Source of the DNA: Bacteroides congonensis
GTDB taxonomy: Bacteria; Bacteroidota; Bacteroidia; Bacteroidales; Bacteroidaceae
Direction: 5' to 3'
Length of the DNA: 64,000 nucleotides
NCBI RefSeq assembly: GCF_900130125.1
Contig: NZ_FQXY01000011.1
Span: forward strand, 1,678,748 to 1,742,747
The position numbers and the translations under genes are program-made. Positions 17,240 to 25,416 of this stretch are shown piece by piece. The notes beneath the pieces were generated by a model. The model did not search any database. It worked only from the letters and a program-made list of their open reading frames with translations, and had not been told where the DNA came from. Position 1 is the stretch's first letter, and the number at the start of each line of letters is the position of its first letter.

Positions 17240-18394
17240 TTATTCCAATCTACGAGAACCGTCGCCGATTACTACATCATATACTTTCGGGCTTCTGCCG
17301 AATTTAGCTTTGAAAGCTTCTTTTGTCTTTTCAACGAAGTTGTCATACAATTCGTCTTTAACAAGGTTGATAGTACAACCACCGAAGCCACCACCCATAA
17401 CGCGTGAACCGGTCACACCGTATTCTTTAGCGCAATCATTCAGAAAGTCGAGTTCTTCGCAGCTTACTTCGTACAGCTTGCTCATGCCGTGGTGAGTTTC
17501 ATACATCTTCTGGCCTACAGTCTCGTAATCATCTTTTTCCAAAGCGTCGCAAACATCGAGTACGCGTTGGATTTCTTCGATTACGTATTCTGCACGCATA
17601 TAATCTTCGTCACTAATGTCAGCTTTTGCCTCTTTCAGCATTTCCATTGTACAGTCGCGCAGGAATTCTACGTGCGGATGATTCTTTTGGATAGCGGCAA
17701 CAGCAGCTTCGCAGCTTTGGCGACGCTTGTTGTAAGCGGAAGAAGCCAATTCGTGTTTCACCACTGAATCCATCAAAACCAGACGATAACCTTCCGGATG
17801 GAACGGGAAATACTGATATTCCAGTGAACGGCAATCCAAACGAATCAAGCTGCCTGCTTTACCAAATACGGAAGCAAACTGGTCCATGATACCGCAGTTC
17901 ACGCCACAGTAATTATGTTCTGTTGCCTGACCAACTTTCGCCAATTCAAATTTATCTATTTTGTTTTCACCGAACAGTTCGTTCAATGCGAAAGCGTACG
18001 TACTTTCCAAGGCTGCAGAAGAAGACATACCTGCACCCAGAGGCACATCACCCGCGAAAGCAGTATTGAATCCCTTTACGTCAACGCCACGTTTGATCAT
18101 TTCACGGCATACACCGAAAATATATCTTGCCCAGCTGGCGCGTGGAGCATCTTCTTCGTTCAAACCAAATTCCACATAATCCTTCAAGTCGATAGAGTAA
18201 GCTCTTACCTTGTCAGTACCGTTCGGTTTGATTTCAGCAATCATACCTTTGTCTACTGCTCCGGGGAAAACGAATCCACCGTTGTAATCTGTATGTTCGC
18301 CGATCAAGTTGATACGGCCTGGTGAAGCATATAAGAATCCGGTAGTTCCGTCAAAATGCTTAATGAATCGACTTCTTACGTATTCTGTATCCAT
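17240..18394 (-). CDS. galK: Galactokinase
   Basis: 384 aa GHMP kinase making galactose 1-phosphate from galactose and ATP. Signature motifs are all present: GRINLIGEHTDYNGG near residue 26, the phosphate loop PLGAGMSSSAALE near residue 118, and GGGFGGCTI near residue 335. Last gene of galM-galP-galK (37 bases behind galP). No galT is in the window, so the rest of the Leloir pathway is elsewhere. Confidence 0.97.
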   Translation of the reverse strand: MDTEYVRSRFIKHFDGTTGFLYASPGRINLIGEHTDYNGGFVFPGAVDKGMIAEIKPNGTDKVRAYSIDLKDYVEFGLNEEDAPRASWARYIFGVCREMIKRGVDVKGFNTAFAGDVPLGAGMSSSAALESTYAFALNELFGENKIDKFELAKVGQATEHNYCGVNCGIMDQFASVFGKAGSLIRLDCRSLEYQYFPFHPEGYRLVLMDSVVKHELASSAYNKRRQSCEAAVAAIQKNHPHVEFLRDCTMEMLKEAKADISDEDYMRAEYVIEEIQRVLDVCDALEKDDYETVGQKMYETHHGMSKLYEVSCEELDFLNDCAKEYGVTGSRVMGGGFGGCTINLVKDELYDNFVEKTKEAFKAKFGRSPKVYDVVIGDGSRRLE

Positions 18395-18431
18395 GATATT
18401 AATAGTTTAAAGGTGAATAAATTATATATGA

Positions 18432-19772
18432 TTATTCCACAGGAATATCCTTATTGACATTTTTGCAACCTACCAGGCCGTAGAACAGCAGATAAGCGAG
18501 GGCAACGATAATCAGCCAGTAGCTAGCCATGTAACCGACAGCATCTGAGATACCTTGTTGGATCAATGGCAATACACCGCCACCGACAACCATCATCATG
18601 AAGATACCGGAAGCCTGTGCAGTATATTTTCCCAAGCCTTCTACAGCAAGGTTGAAGATACCACCCCACATTACAGAAGTACAGAGACCGCAAAGAACGA
18701 GGAACAATGCGCTGACAGGAACCTGAGCCATCATGAAACCTTCGCCTACCGAATAACCCGGCATGGACACTGTTACGTCTTTCGGAGTGAAAATAGCGAT
18801 CAAAACAAAGATGATAGCAGTAACCGATACGACAATCAACTGCGTGCGGCTTGAAACCTTACCGCTGATAGCGCTACTTGCAGTACGTCCGACAAGCATT
18901 AACAGCCAGTAGATAGCAGCAATTGCACCACCGATAGCTGCTCCGTTCATCAATATACCGGCACCTTTGTCGCTTGGGTCGGCAAGGTAGAAGTTCAATG
19001 TACCCGGAATACCGATTTCGATACCTACATAAATAAAGATACCGATTACACCCAATACCGTGTGGCGGAAGCTCCAGGGGCTATGAGAGAATTTCTCTTT
19101 AGCAGCTCCGGCTTTCTGAAGATGAGGTTCGGGAATTGCGACAAATGAAATAATGATGAATGCAGCTACGAATACTCCCATTGCAACGAAAAGGAGAGGA
19201 GCTACGTCGGACATGGCTGTCTTGTCAGTTACTGTACCGATCAAAGCACCTACGAAGAGCGGAGTCAGCGTTCCGGACAAAGAGTTAAGCGCACCACCCG
19301 TCTGGATCAATTGGTTACCCTTGTTACCACCGCCACCGAGAAGGTTAAGCATCGGGTTTACAACAGTGTTCAGCATACATACGCAGAAACCGCAGACGAA
19401 TGCACCGAGCAGATAGATGATGAAGTTCAGCTTGATGGCATATTCACCGAAAGCGAAAACGTCGGTGCCTGCGCCTATCACACTGGAAAGATACTGGATA
19501 AACAGTCCGACAACACCTACTGCCATTGCAATAAGAGCTGTCTTCTTATATCCGATTTTGACAAGCATGTTACCGGCGGGAATACCCATAAACAGATAAG
19601 CCAGGAAGTTCATCATATTTCCCATCATACCTAATGTGCTCGAGCCTGCGTATTCATTTTTCCAAATGGTACCGAAAGGCGCGGCCAGGTTTGTCACGAA
19701 AGAGATCATCGCAAATAAGAAGAACATTGTAATAATCGCGATGAGATTACCGTTCTTTTTTCCTTGATTCAT
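18432..19772 (-). CDS. Glucose/galactose MFS transporter (FucP/GluP type)
   Basis: 446 aa inner-membrane carrier with about 12 hydrophobic helices. The family segment VNPMLNLLGGGGNKGNQLIQTGGALNS near residue 140 is characteristic of the fucose/galactose/glucose:H+ symporter branch of the MFS. It lies between an aldose 1-epimerase and galactokinase, so galactose (perhaps glucose) uptake is inferred. Gaps of 37 and 48 bases support one transcript. Confidence 0.92.
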   Translation of the reverse strand: MNQGKKNGNLIAIITMFFLFAMISFVTNLAAPFGTIWKNEYAGSSTLGMMGNMMNFLAYLFMGIPAGNMLVKIGYKKTALIAMAVGVVGLFIQYLSSVIGAGTDVFAFGEYAIKLNFIIYLLGAFVCGFCVCMLNTVVNPMLNLLGGGGNKGNQLIQTGGALNSLSGTLTPLFVGALIGTVTDKTAMSDVAPLLFVAMGVFVAAFIIISFVAIPEPHLQKAGAAKEKFSHSPWSFRHTVLGVIGIFIYVGIEIGIPGTLNFYLADPSDKGAGILMNGAAIGGAIAAIYWLLMLVGRTASSAISGKVSSRTQLIVVSVTAIIFVLIAIFTPKDVTVSMPGYSVGEGFMMAQVPVSALFLVLCGLCTSVMWGGIFNLAVEGLGKYTAQASGIFMMMVVGGGVLPLIQQGISDAVGYMASYWLIIVALAYLLFYGLVGCKNVNKDIPVE

Positions 19773-19820
19773 GGTTCAAAAAAAATGTTAGTTTATAAAA
19801 TTAGGTTAGTTGTTTTTTGA

Positions 19821-20921
19821 TTATTCTTCTTCTACCGTAAATTTGTAGACAGTGATTTGCTGATATTCATCACCCGGCAGCAAAGTAGCCGATGGGAAAT
19901 GAGGTTTGTTCGGAGTATCCGGGAAACACTGTGCTTCGAAGCAGATGGCGCTTCTTGCAGGGAATGTGGCACCGTGTGCACCTTCGAATCCGTTGAGCCA
20001 GTTGCCGGTATAAAGTTGTACGCCCGCTTCGGTTGTGTACACTTCCATGATACGTCCGCTTTCCGGGTCTTTGCAAGTGGCAGCCAGGTCGAGTGAGCCG
20101 CTTTCAATCTTGTTCAGTACATAACAGTGGTCATATCCTGCGCCAAATACCAGTTGCTGGAATTTGTCGTCGATACGTTCGCCTACGGTATGCGGAGTAC
20201 GGAAATCCATCGGAGTGCCTTCTACTTTGGCAATTTCTCCCGTTGGGATGGAAACTTCGTCGATTGGCGTATAGAAATCAGCGTTGATAGTGACAATGTG
20301 ATTGTTGACAGTAGGAGTAGGGGTGGCGATGCCGGCGAGATTGAAGAAACCGTGGTTAGTCAGATTTACCACTGTGGCTTTGTCGGTTGTAGCACGATAT
20401 TCGATAGTCAGTGCGTTTACTTCGTTTTCCAACCGATAGGTCATTTCTACTTCGAGATTACCGGGGAAACCTTCCTCTCCGTCTTCAGAAACATAGTTGA
20501 ATTGTACCGTACTCTCGTCAATCTGGATAGCATCCCAAACGCGGGCATGGAAACCAGTGGGACCGCCATGCAGGGAGTTAGGCCCGTTGTTGATGGTGAG
20601 TTCGTGCTCTTCGCCGAATAGAGTGAATTTACCCTTGGCGATACGGTTGCCATAGCGTCCGATAGTCGTACTCAGGAAAGGTTCCGGGCTGTTGACTACA
20701 TGGTCGATACTGTCGTGTCCGAGAATCACATTAGCATACTTACCGTTTTTGTCCGGTACCATAATAGAAAGAATGGCGCATCCGTAATTGGTTACAGCTA
20801 CTTCCATTCCCTTTGTGTTTTTGAGGATAAATAAATCTGTTTTCTTATCGTTTATCTCCTTTTGAAAATCTTCACGGCTGAGCCCTGAAAGATTCCCTTC
20901 TGTTGGGAATGTGTTATTCAT
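19821..20921 (-). CDS. galM: Aldose 1-epimerase (galactose mutarotase), cytoplasmic
   Basis: 366 aa from ATG 20921; a TTG 27 bases further upstream is in frame but a poorer start. No signal peptide or lipobox. Catalytic motifs are NLTNHGFFNLAG (His) and CFEAQCFPDTPN (Glu). Similar over its length to the lipoprotein paralogue at 13640, which probably works outside the inner membrane. First gene of the galactose operon, feeding alpha-galactose to GalK. Confidence 0.92.
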   Translation of the reverse strand: MNNTFPTEGNLSGLSREDFQKEINDKKTDLFILKNTKGMEVAVTNYGCAILSIMVPDKNGKYANVILGHDSIDHVVNSPEPFLSTTIGRYGNRIAKGKFTLFGEEHELTINNGPNSLHGGPTGFHARVWDAIQIDESTVQFNYVSEDGEEGFPGNLEVEMTYRLENEVNALTIEYRATTDKATVVNLTNHGFFNLAGIATPTPTVNNHIVTINADFYTPIDEVSIPTGEIAKVEGTPMDFRTPHTVGERIDDKFQQLVFGAGYDHCYVLNKIESGSLDLAATCKDPESGRIMEVYTTEAGVQLYTGNWLNGFEGAHGATFPARSAICFEAQCFPDTPNKPHFPSATLLPGDEYQQITVYKFTVEEE

Positions 20922-21109
20922 GTCTGGTATTATTAAAATTTCCTGCAAATAAAAGGAAATTCTTTCTTACTCACAAATTATTCCGACTAAATATAAGAGG
21001 TGGTTTAGGAAAGTTTAGCTTTCTTACTTTATGTTCCTTATTTTTTGCGGTACGATTTTTTTCAAAAAGATTTTCATCTTCCTTTTCTTAAAAACTAAAC
21101 TATTTTTTG

Positions 21110-21117
21110 TATGTTTG
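21110..21117 (+). promoter_or_regulatory. Bacteroides -7 box for manA
   Basis: TATGTTTG matches TAnnTTTG. Predicted start is near 21124, so the leader would begin at or inside a small hairpin, CGGATTG/CAATCCG (21122-21138). No clear -33 box. Confidence 0.5.
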
Positions 21118-21176
21118 TTCCCGGATTGTAACAATCCGAGCGAATTTAATCTAAGTTTATAACAAGAAAAACAAAA

Positions 21177-22148
21177 ATGTATCCATTAAAATTCGAACCG
21201 ATTCTGAAGCAGACGCTTTGGGGGGGCGACAAAATTATTCCGTTCAAGCATTTGAACTCAGACTTGAAAGGAGTAGGAGAGAGCTGGGAGATTTCCGGCG
21301 TTGAAGACAATGAATCCGTAGTGGCTAATGGCCCGGATAAAGGTTTAACCTTAGCCGATATGGTAAGAAGGTATCGCGAGGAATTGGTGGGCGAAGCTAA
21401 CTATGCGCGCTTCGGTAATAAATTCCCGTTGCTCATTAAGTTTATCGATGCCCGACAGGATTTGTCAATCCAGGTGCACCCGGCGGATGACTTGGCGAAG
21501 AAACGCCATAACTCGATGGGAAAAACCGAAATGTGGTATGTGGTAGATGCCGACAAAGGAGCTAAATTGCGTTCGGGATTTTCTGAACAGATTACTCCGA
21601 AAGAATATAAAGAACGCGTGTTGAACAATACGATCACCGACGTATTGCAAGAGTACGAAGTCCATCCGGGAGATGTATTCTTCCTGCCTGCCGGACGCGT
21701 GCATAGCATCGGTGCCGGTTCGTTTATTGCCGAGATCCAACAGACCTCTAATATTACGTACCGCATCTACGACTTCAACCGTAAGGATGCGAACGGTAAA
21801 ACACGTGAACTTCACACCGATTTAGCACGCGAGGCCATCAACTACGAAGTATTGGATGACTACCGTACTAAATACGACGCAGTGAAGGATGAACCGGTAG
21901 AGCTGGTTGCCTGCCCTTACTTCACGACTTCCCTGTATGACATGACTGAAGAAATTAGTTGTGACTACTCGGAACTCGACTCATTTGTGATTTTCATTTG
22001 CATGGAAGGTGCATGCAAAATAAGAGACAATGAAGGTAACGAGCTGACAGTCAATGCAGGTGAGTCTATCCTGCTTCCTGCCACCACACAGGATGTCACT
22101 ATTACTCCTGAAGGGGGAAATGTGAAGTTGCTGGAAACATACGTGTAA
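21177..22148 (+). CDS. manA: Mannose-6-phosphate isomerase, class I
   Basis: 323 aa, the short form of the cupin isomerase that interconverts mannose 6-phosphate and fructose 6-phosphate. Zinc-site motifs are visible: IQVHPADD near residue 99, KTEMWYV near residue 115, and PAGRVHSIGAG near residue 173. A C-terminal small beta domain follows. It stands alone, transcribed away from galM and ending at a strong terminator. It also supplies mannose phosphate for GDP-sugars, a general role that needs no local partners. Confidence 0.95.
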   Translation: MYPLKFEPILKQTLWGGDKIIPFKHLNSDLKGVGESWEISGVEDNESVVANGPDKGLTLADMVRRYREELVGEANYARFGNKFPLLIKFIDARQDLSIQVHPADDLAKKRHNSMGKTEMWYVVDADKGAKLRSGFSEQITPKEYKERVLNNTITDVLQEYEVHPGDVFFLPAGRVHSIGAGSFIAEIQQTSNITYRIYDFNRKDANGKTRELHTDLAREAINYEVLDDYRTKYDAVKDEPVELVACPYFTTSLYDMTEEISCDYSELDSFVIFICMEGACKIRDNEGNELTVNAGESILLPATTQDVTITPEGGNVKLLETYV

Positions 22149-22170
22149 TCTTATTTTGCATATAGTTAAG

Positions 22171-22222
22171 GTCATCCGACTTTGTCCCGTTATAGTGACG
22201 GACAAAGCCGGATGACTTTTTA
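22171..22222 (+). terminator. manA terminator
   Basis: GTCATCCGACTTTGTCC (from 22171) pairs with GGACAAAGCCGGATGAC (22200-22216, one G-U pair), followed by TTTTTATT. Confidence 0.9.
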
Positions 22223-22279
22223 TTGTATGTAATGAAGATGATTAATGATGCATTATAGAGCCTTAGGGAAACGAATAAG

Positions 22280-22359
22280 CAAAGCATCGCTTTGTGCCTG
22301 CTAAAGCTATGCTTTACGATTGCTAAAGCATAGCTTTAGAACTCGCAAAGCACTATGTT
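22280..22359. repeat. Palindrome array AAAGC-N3-GCTTT, 22-base period
   Basis: AAAGCATCGCTTT (22281), AAAGCTATGCTTT (22303) and AAAGCATAGCTTT (22325) start exactly 22 bases apart; a half-conserved fourth unit, AAAGC...TGTT, starts at 22347, again 22 bases on. Centre bases and flanks differ, yet arms remain complementary (the third extends to CTAAAGC/GCTTTAG). The 13-base unit and 9-base spacer equal those of the unrelated array at 353-409. Confidence 0.75.
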
Positions 22360-22365
22360 ATTAAC

Positions 22366-22652
22366 AGGTACAGTAGGTACACTTTTTCCGGGGCTCCTAA
22401 CACACACACGCATGTGTGTATATGCGCGCCCGCGTATATAATAATGTACACGCGAAAAAACTTATATATGGGTTTGATTTGATACTTATATCTGTTCGTG
22501 TTCCGAATAATTTCGAATTACGCAATGTATAGTTGCGGGTAGTATGAATTATGATGAATACTAGAAATTCTGATTAGCTTTTTTGTTGTTCCATACCTTA
22601 TTATTACGCGCACGTGTGTGTGGAAAATGAAGAGGGTGTACCTGCTGTACCC
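22366..22652. repeat. Inverted repeats bounding a ~290-base non-coding segment
   Basis: AGGTACAGTAGGTACAC (22366-22382) is the reverse complement of GTGTACCTGCTGTACCC (22636-22652) apart from two bases. Just inside, ACACACACACG (22400-22410) faces CGTGTGTGTGG (22612-22622). The right arm is extended by 9-base tandem units GTGTACCTG, CTGTACCCG, CTGTACCTC (22636-22662). No coding frame inside. It could be a MITE-like remnant; no target duplication was recognised. Confidence 0.5.
22401..22440. other. Alternating purine/pyrimidine tract (Z-DNA prone)
   Basis: From 22401 to 22429 every step alternates pyrimidine and purine (CACACACACG, then CATGTGTGTATATGCGCGC), and after one break at 22430 the alternation resumes to 22440. 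It includes a palindromic ACACAC/GTGTGT core. Confidence 0.6.
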
Positions 22653-22714
22653 GCTGTACCTCTCCGGTTGTTTAATACCCCATGAATAAGTATGAAAAAT
22701 GAGTCAGTATAATC

Positions 22715-22972
22715 TCATTTCAAACTCCTGAAATACTTCCGCACCTTCCGCATAATCTTAACTCCCATCATTACTCCATCAAAGACAGCCATACCCGTAT
22801 TGAACGAGCGCATGATGGCGTCCGCCTTATTGGCTGTCGGAGCAACAGGGGCGAATATTTCGCGGGTAGTAGTAATTATAGCCTTTTTCTGGACCTGAAT
22901 CTCACTTTGTAATTGCTTTTTACGTTCGGCAATTTCTTCTAAAGTATATTTATGTACAGTTTGCGGACTCAT
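22715..22972 (-). CDS. Small hypothetical protein of the YtxH/holin-like operon
   Basis: 85 aa, no recognised domain. It begins with a charged, probably helical region rich in Lys, Glu and Gln (residues 8-35), followed by a mildly hydrophobic stretch (FNTGMAVFDGVMMGV) and a basic end (KIMRKVRKYFRSLK), as in a small membrane-associated protein. It starts three bases after the stop of the phage-holin-like gene, so it belongs to that operon. Function unknown; a role at the envelope is inferred from neighbours only. Confidence 0.8.
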   Translation of the reverse strand: MSPQTVHKYTLEEIAERKKQLQSEIQVQKKAIITTTREIFAPVAPTANKADAIMRSFNTGMAVFDGVMMGVKIMRKVRKYFRSLK

Positions 22973-22975
22973 AAC

Positions 22976-23338
22976 TTATTTATTTGAATCGGTTAGAAAT
23001 AAATTAGCGAGGAAGTTGACTAAGGGTGAGATGATAAGCCGCTTCCGGAAAATGACAATGATGGCAATGAGGACAACATTGATGCCTGCAATGATGGCAA
23101 AACTTGCCATGAGTCCACCAACGAATGGTTCCAAAATATAAGCCAGTGTGAAAAATAGATAAAACAGGGCTACCATGCCAAGAATAATTAGTATTAAAAC
23201 CATGATTAACGTTGAGAAAAGTATGGTTAACTTTTCTGTTAATTCTAATTTGGCATATTCTTTTTGAAGTTCCAAATACTTCTTGAACTCGAAAAATAAC
23301 TGTTGAAAATTCTCAATACTTTTATCATTCCCAAACAT
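22976..23338 (-). CDS. Phage holin family / DUF1469-like membrane protein
   Basis: 120 aa with two long hydrophobic helices, around LFSTLIMVLILIILGMVALFYLFF (two pieces, residues 35-58) and the following GGLMASFAIIAGINVVLIAIIVIF, joined by a short turn, with a charged N-terminal helix (QQLFFEFKKYLELQKEY). This is the Holin-X/DUF1469 pattern. Relatives sit beside YtxH proteins in many bacteria and are linked to envelope or general stress; no lytic role is implied. Middle gene of a three-gene minus-strand operon. Confidence 0.8.
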   Translation of the reverse strand: MFGNDKSIENFQQLFFEFKKYLELQKEYAKLELTEKLTILFSTLIMVLILIILGMVALFYLFFTLAYILEPFVGGLMASFAIIAGINVVLIAIIVIFRKRLIISPLVNFLANLFLTDSNK

Positions 23339-23370
23339 AGTTGCTCTGTTTTTAGTCTTTTGTTACTCAC

Positions 23371-23580
23371 TTACTCTGCTATTTCTCCTTTCATCTCGGC
23401 AGCAATCTCGTCCACGAGATTTTCCATTTCACTGCGGTTGAGCTTGATTCCTTTCTTACGTAGAATCTCGGCGATCTTGTTACGGGTATCTTCTCCCTTT
23501 TCAGGAGCAAATAAAATACCAAGGGCTGCGCCTACGGCTGCACCACCCAAAAAAGCTGCTAATACATTCAATCCTTTCAT
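23371..23580 (-). CDS. YtxH domain protein
   Basis: 69 aa. A glycine-rich hydrophobic N-terminus (LAAFLGGAAVGAALGILFAPEKG) followed by a charged helix (DTRNKIAEILRKKG) is the YtxH/GvpP signature, including the LFAP-x-KG motif. Family members are membrane-anchored stress proteins without a defined biochemical role. First gene of the operon, 25 bases below its predicted transcription start. Confidence 0.88.
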   Translation of the reverse strand: MKGLNVLAAFLGGAAVGAALGILFAPEKGEDTRNKIAEILRKKGIKLNRSEMENLVDEIAAEMKGEIAE

Positions 23581-23612
23581 AATTTGTAATATTTAAAATG
23601 ATTACGATACAA

Positions 23613-23620
23613 CAAATATA
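23613..23620 (-). promoter_or_regulatory. Bacteroides -7 box for the YtxH operon
   Basis: TATATTTG on the minus strand, a perfect TAnnTTTG. Predicted start near 23606. No clear -33 TTTG at the usual distance. Confidence 0.5.
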
Positions 23621-23744
23621 ACATTTTTATCGAAAGGTTGTTCATGAAAACGAAGAAAAAGTGCTTAGTTTTATAATTCTTTTTTCTTTTATGGTTTAAT
23701 CTTATTTAACGGGCTTTCGAGACTAACCAATATGACTTAAGGCG

Positions 23745-23752
23745 TACTTTTG
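23745..23752 (+). promoter_or_regulatory. Bacteroides -7 box for the SDR gene
   Basis: TACTTTTG matches TAnnTTTG. It lies 27 bases before ATG 23780 and overlaps the in-frame upstream TTG at 23750, which argues against that TTG as a start. Confidence 0.55.
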
Positions 23753-23779
23753 CTACCGAATATTATAAACCAAAACATA

Positions 23780-24553
23780 ATGGATAATAAAATTGTTTTA
23801 ATAACTGGCGCAACTAGCGGAATTGGTAAAGCTTGTGCCCGTAAATTTGCGAAAGAAGGATGGGATTTGATTTTGAACGCACGTAATGCTTCGAAATTGG
23901 AGGAGTTGATATATGAGTTGAAGGTGGAATATCCCAAGGTGGTGACGTGGTCATTTCTTTGTGATGTGCGTGACCGTGGACAGATTGAGGCTGCATTGGA
24001 AGAGTTGCCGCCGGAATGGGCTGAAATTGATTTGCTGATAAACAATGCCGGACTGGTGATTGGAGTGGATAAGGAATTTGAAGGCAGCCTGGACGAATGG
24101 GATATCATGATCGATACGAATATAAAGGGATTATTGGCAATGACGCGTCTTGTGGTTCCGGGCATGATAGAACGTGGACGGGGACATGTTATCAATATCG
24201 GTTCTATTGCCGGTGATGCGGCTTATCCGGGCGGAAGCGTGTACTGCGCTACCAAGGCTGCCGTGAAGGCTCTTTCGGATGGTTTGCGGATTGATTTGGT
24301 CGATACTCCGTTGCGGGTTACGAATATCAAGCCGGGCATGGTAGAGACTAACTTCTCGGTAGTACGTTATCGGGGTGATAAAGAAGCTGCTGATAATTTC
24401 TATAAGGGAATCCGTCCGTTGACGGGAGATGATATTGCCGAAACAGTTTATTTTGCAGCATCGGCTCCGGAACATATTCAGATTGCGGAAGTGCTTTTGA
24501 TGCCGACAAATCAGGCAACAGGCACTATTTCGTATAAGAAAAAGCAGGAATAG
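23780..24553 (+). CDS. Short-chain dehydrogenase/reductase (YdfG-like)
   Basis: 257 aa classical SDR. The Rossmann motif TGATSGIGKA is at residues 9-18, NNAG at about residue 86, a Ser in the INIGSIAG segment near 140, and the YCATK catalytic Tyr-Lys pair near 155. Sequence around KPGMVETNFS resembles the YdfG group, which reduces 3-hydroxy acids such as L-allo-threonine and malonic semialdehyde with NADP. Start chosen at ATG 23780 because the upstream TTG lies inside the promoter box. Stands alone; substrate not predictable. Confidence 0.9.
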   Translation: MDNKIVLITGATSGIGKACARKFAKEGWDLILNARNASKLEELIYELKVEYPKVVTWSFLCDVRDRGQIEAALEELPPEWAEIDLLINNAGLVIGVDKEFEGSLDEWDIMIDTNIKGLLAMTRLVVPGMIERGRGHVINIGSIAGDAAYPGGSVYCATKAAVKALSDGLRIDLVDTPLRVTNIKPGMVETNFSVVRYRGDKEAADNFYKGIRPLTGDDIAETVYFAASAPEHIQIAEVLLMPTNQATGTISYKKKQE

Positions 24554-24669
24554 ACGTTTTTTTGACGGATTTCTTTGCCGGATGATAAAATTTCTATTAT
24601 TTTGTTGCCCGAAACTAAATATAGATAGACGGGAACGTTGAATTATTAATTAAAACAGAGTATAGGATT

Positions 24670-25164
24670 ATGAAAAAATTAGTCGTATTAGGAATGGGAG
24701 TATGCTTGGTTCTGGCATTTACATCTTGTAAATCCAGCGAAAGTGCCTATAAGAAAGCTTATGAGAAAGCAAAACAGCAGGAATTGGCAGAACCGCAAGT
24801 GGAAGCTCCGGTAGAAGTGACTCCGGTAGTTGCAGCTCCTGTGACAACGCCTAAAGTGGCAGATACATCCGGCGTTCGCCAGGAAAAGGTTACTGTGGTT
24901 TCCGGCAATGAAGGATTGAAAGATTACAGCATCGTGGCTGGTAGCTTTGGTGTAAAGGCAAATGCCGAAGGTCTGAAAGACTGGTTGGATGCACAAGGTT
25001 ATCATTCTACTATCGCATTTAATGCAGACAAGGCAATGTATCGCGTGATTGTCAGCTCATTTGCTGATAAGATGGCTGCTGCTGAAGCCCGTGACGCATT
25101 CAAGGCTAAGTACCCGAATCGTTCCGATTTCCAGGGAGCTTGGTTGCTGTATCGTGTATATTGA
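24670..25164 (+). CDS. SPOR-domain lipoprotein
   Basis: 164 aa. The N-terminus is a lipoprotein signal with lipobox LAFTSCK (Cys20). A short charged helix (SAYKKAYEKAKQQELAE) and a Pro/Val-rich linker lead to a C-terminal SPOR domain (about residues 83-160; YSIVAGSFGVKANAEGL ... YRVIVSSFADK). SPOR domains bind denuded peptidoglycan glycan strands at division sites. The protein is therefore placed in the periplasm, outer-membrane anchored. Neighbours give no further clue. Confidence 0.88.
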   Translation: MKKLVVLGMGVCLVLAFTSCKSSESAYKKAYEKAKQQELAEPQVEAPVEVTPVVAAPVTTPKVADTSGVRQEKVTVVSGNEGLKDYSIVAGSFGVKANAEGLKDWLDAQGYHSTIAFNADKAMYRVIVSSFADKMAAAEARDAFKAKYPNRSDFQGAWLLYRVY

Positions 25165-25214
25165 TTTCTTTTTGGTAATATATATTGGAAAGGACAAACG
25201 TTTTTTCCAAATAA

Positions 25215-25246
25215 GAAGGCGGTAACTGGGAAGTTACTGCTTTTTT
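25215..25246 (+). terminator. Terminator of the SPOR lipoprotein gene
   Basis: GCGGTAACT (25219-25227) pairs with AGTTACTGC (25232-25240) and is followed by TTTTTT. Confidence 0.85.
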
Positions 25247-25346
25247 ATTGAAAGAGGAAAGTGTTATTCCGTTTAGATATTTTTATCTTTCTACTAAAAG
25301 AAGTTATAAATGATAGTGGGGAAACTTTTATAGCAAAGAAAGTTTT

Positions 25347-25354
25347 TACTTTTG
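25347..25354 (+). promoter_or_regulatory. Bacteroides -7 box for the sulfonation operon
   Basis: TACTTTTG matches TAnnTTTG, 62 bases before the cysQ ATG. Predicted start near 25361. No consensus -33 box. Confidence 0.5.
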
Positions 25355-25416
25355 TCAATTCTTAATTTGGAGAATTCACAGCCTTGGTGTAAATAAGGTA
25401 TTAATGAAGGAATTAA

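Larger units (their letters stand above)
22149..22714. other. Gene-free gap rich in inverted repeats
   Basis: No convincing coding frame. The stretch holds the manA terminator, a 22-base-period palindrome array, an alternating purine/pyrimidine tract and a pair of nested inverted repeats, listed separately. Both flanking genes end in this gap. Confidence 0.8.

Noticed and set aside
22303..22337. Intrinsic terminator
   Set aside because: The AAAGC/GCTTT stems are short, repeated and not followed by a T-run; the manA terminator is already at 22171-22222.
22976..23338. Prophage remnant based on the holin-like gene
   Set aside because: No other phage gene nearby; YtxH neighbour marks the common chromosomal envelope operon.
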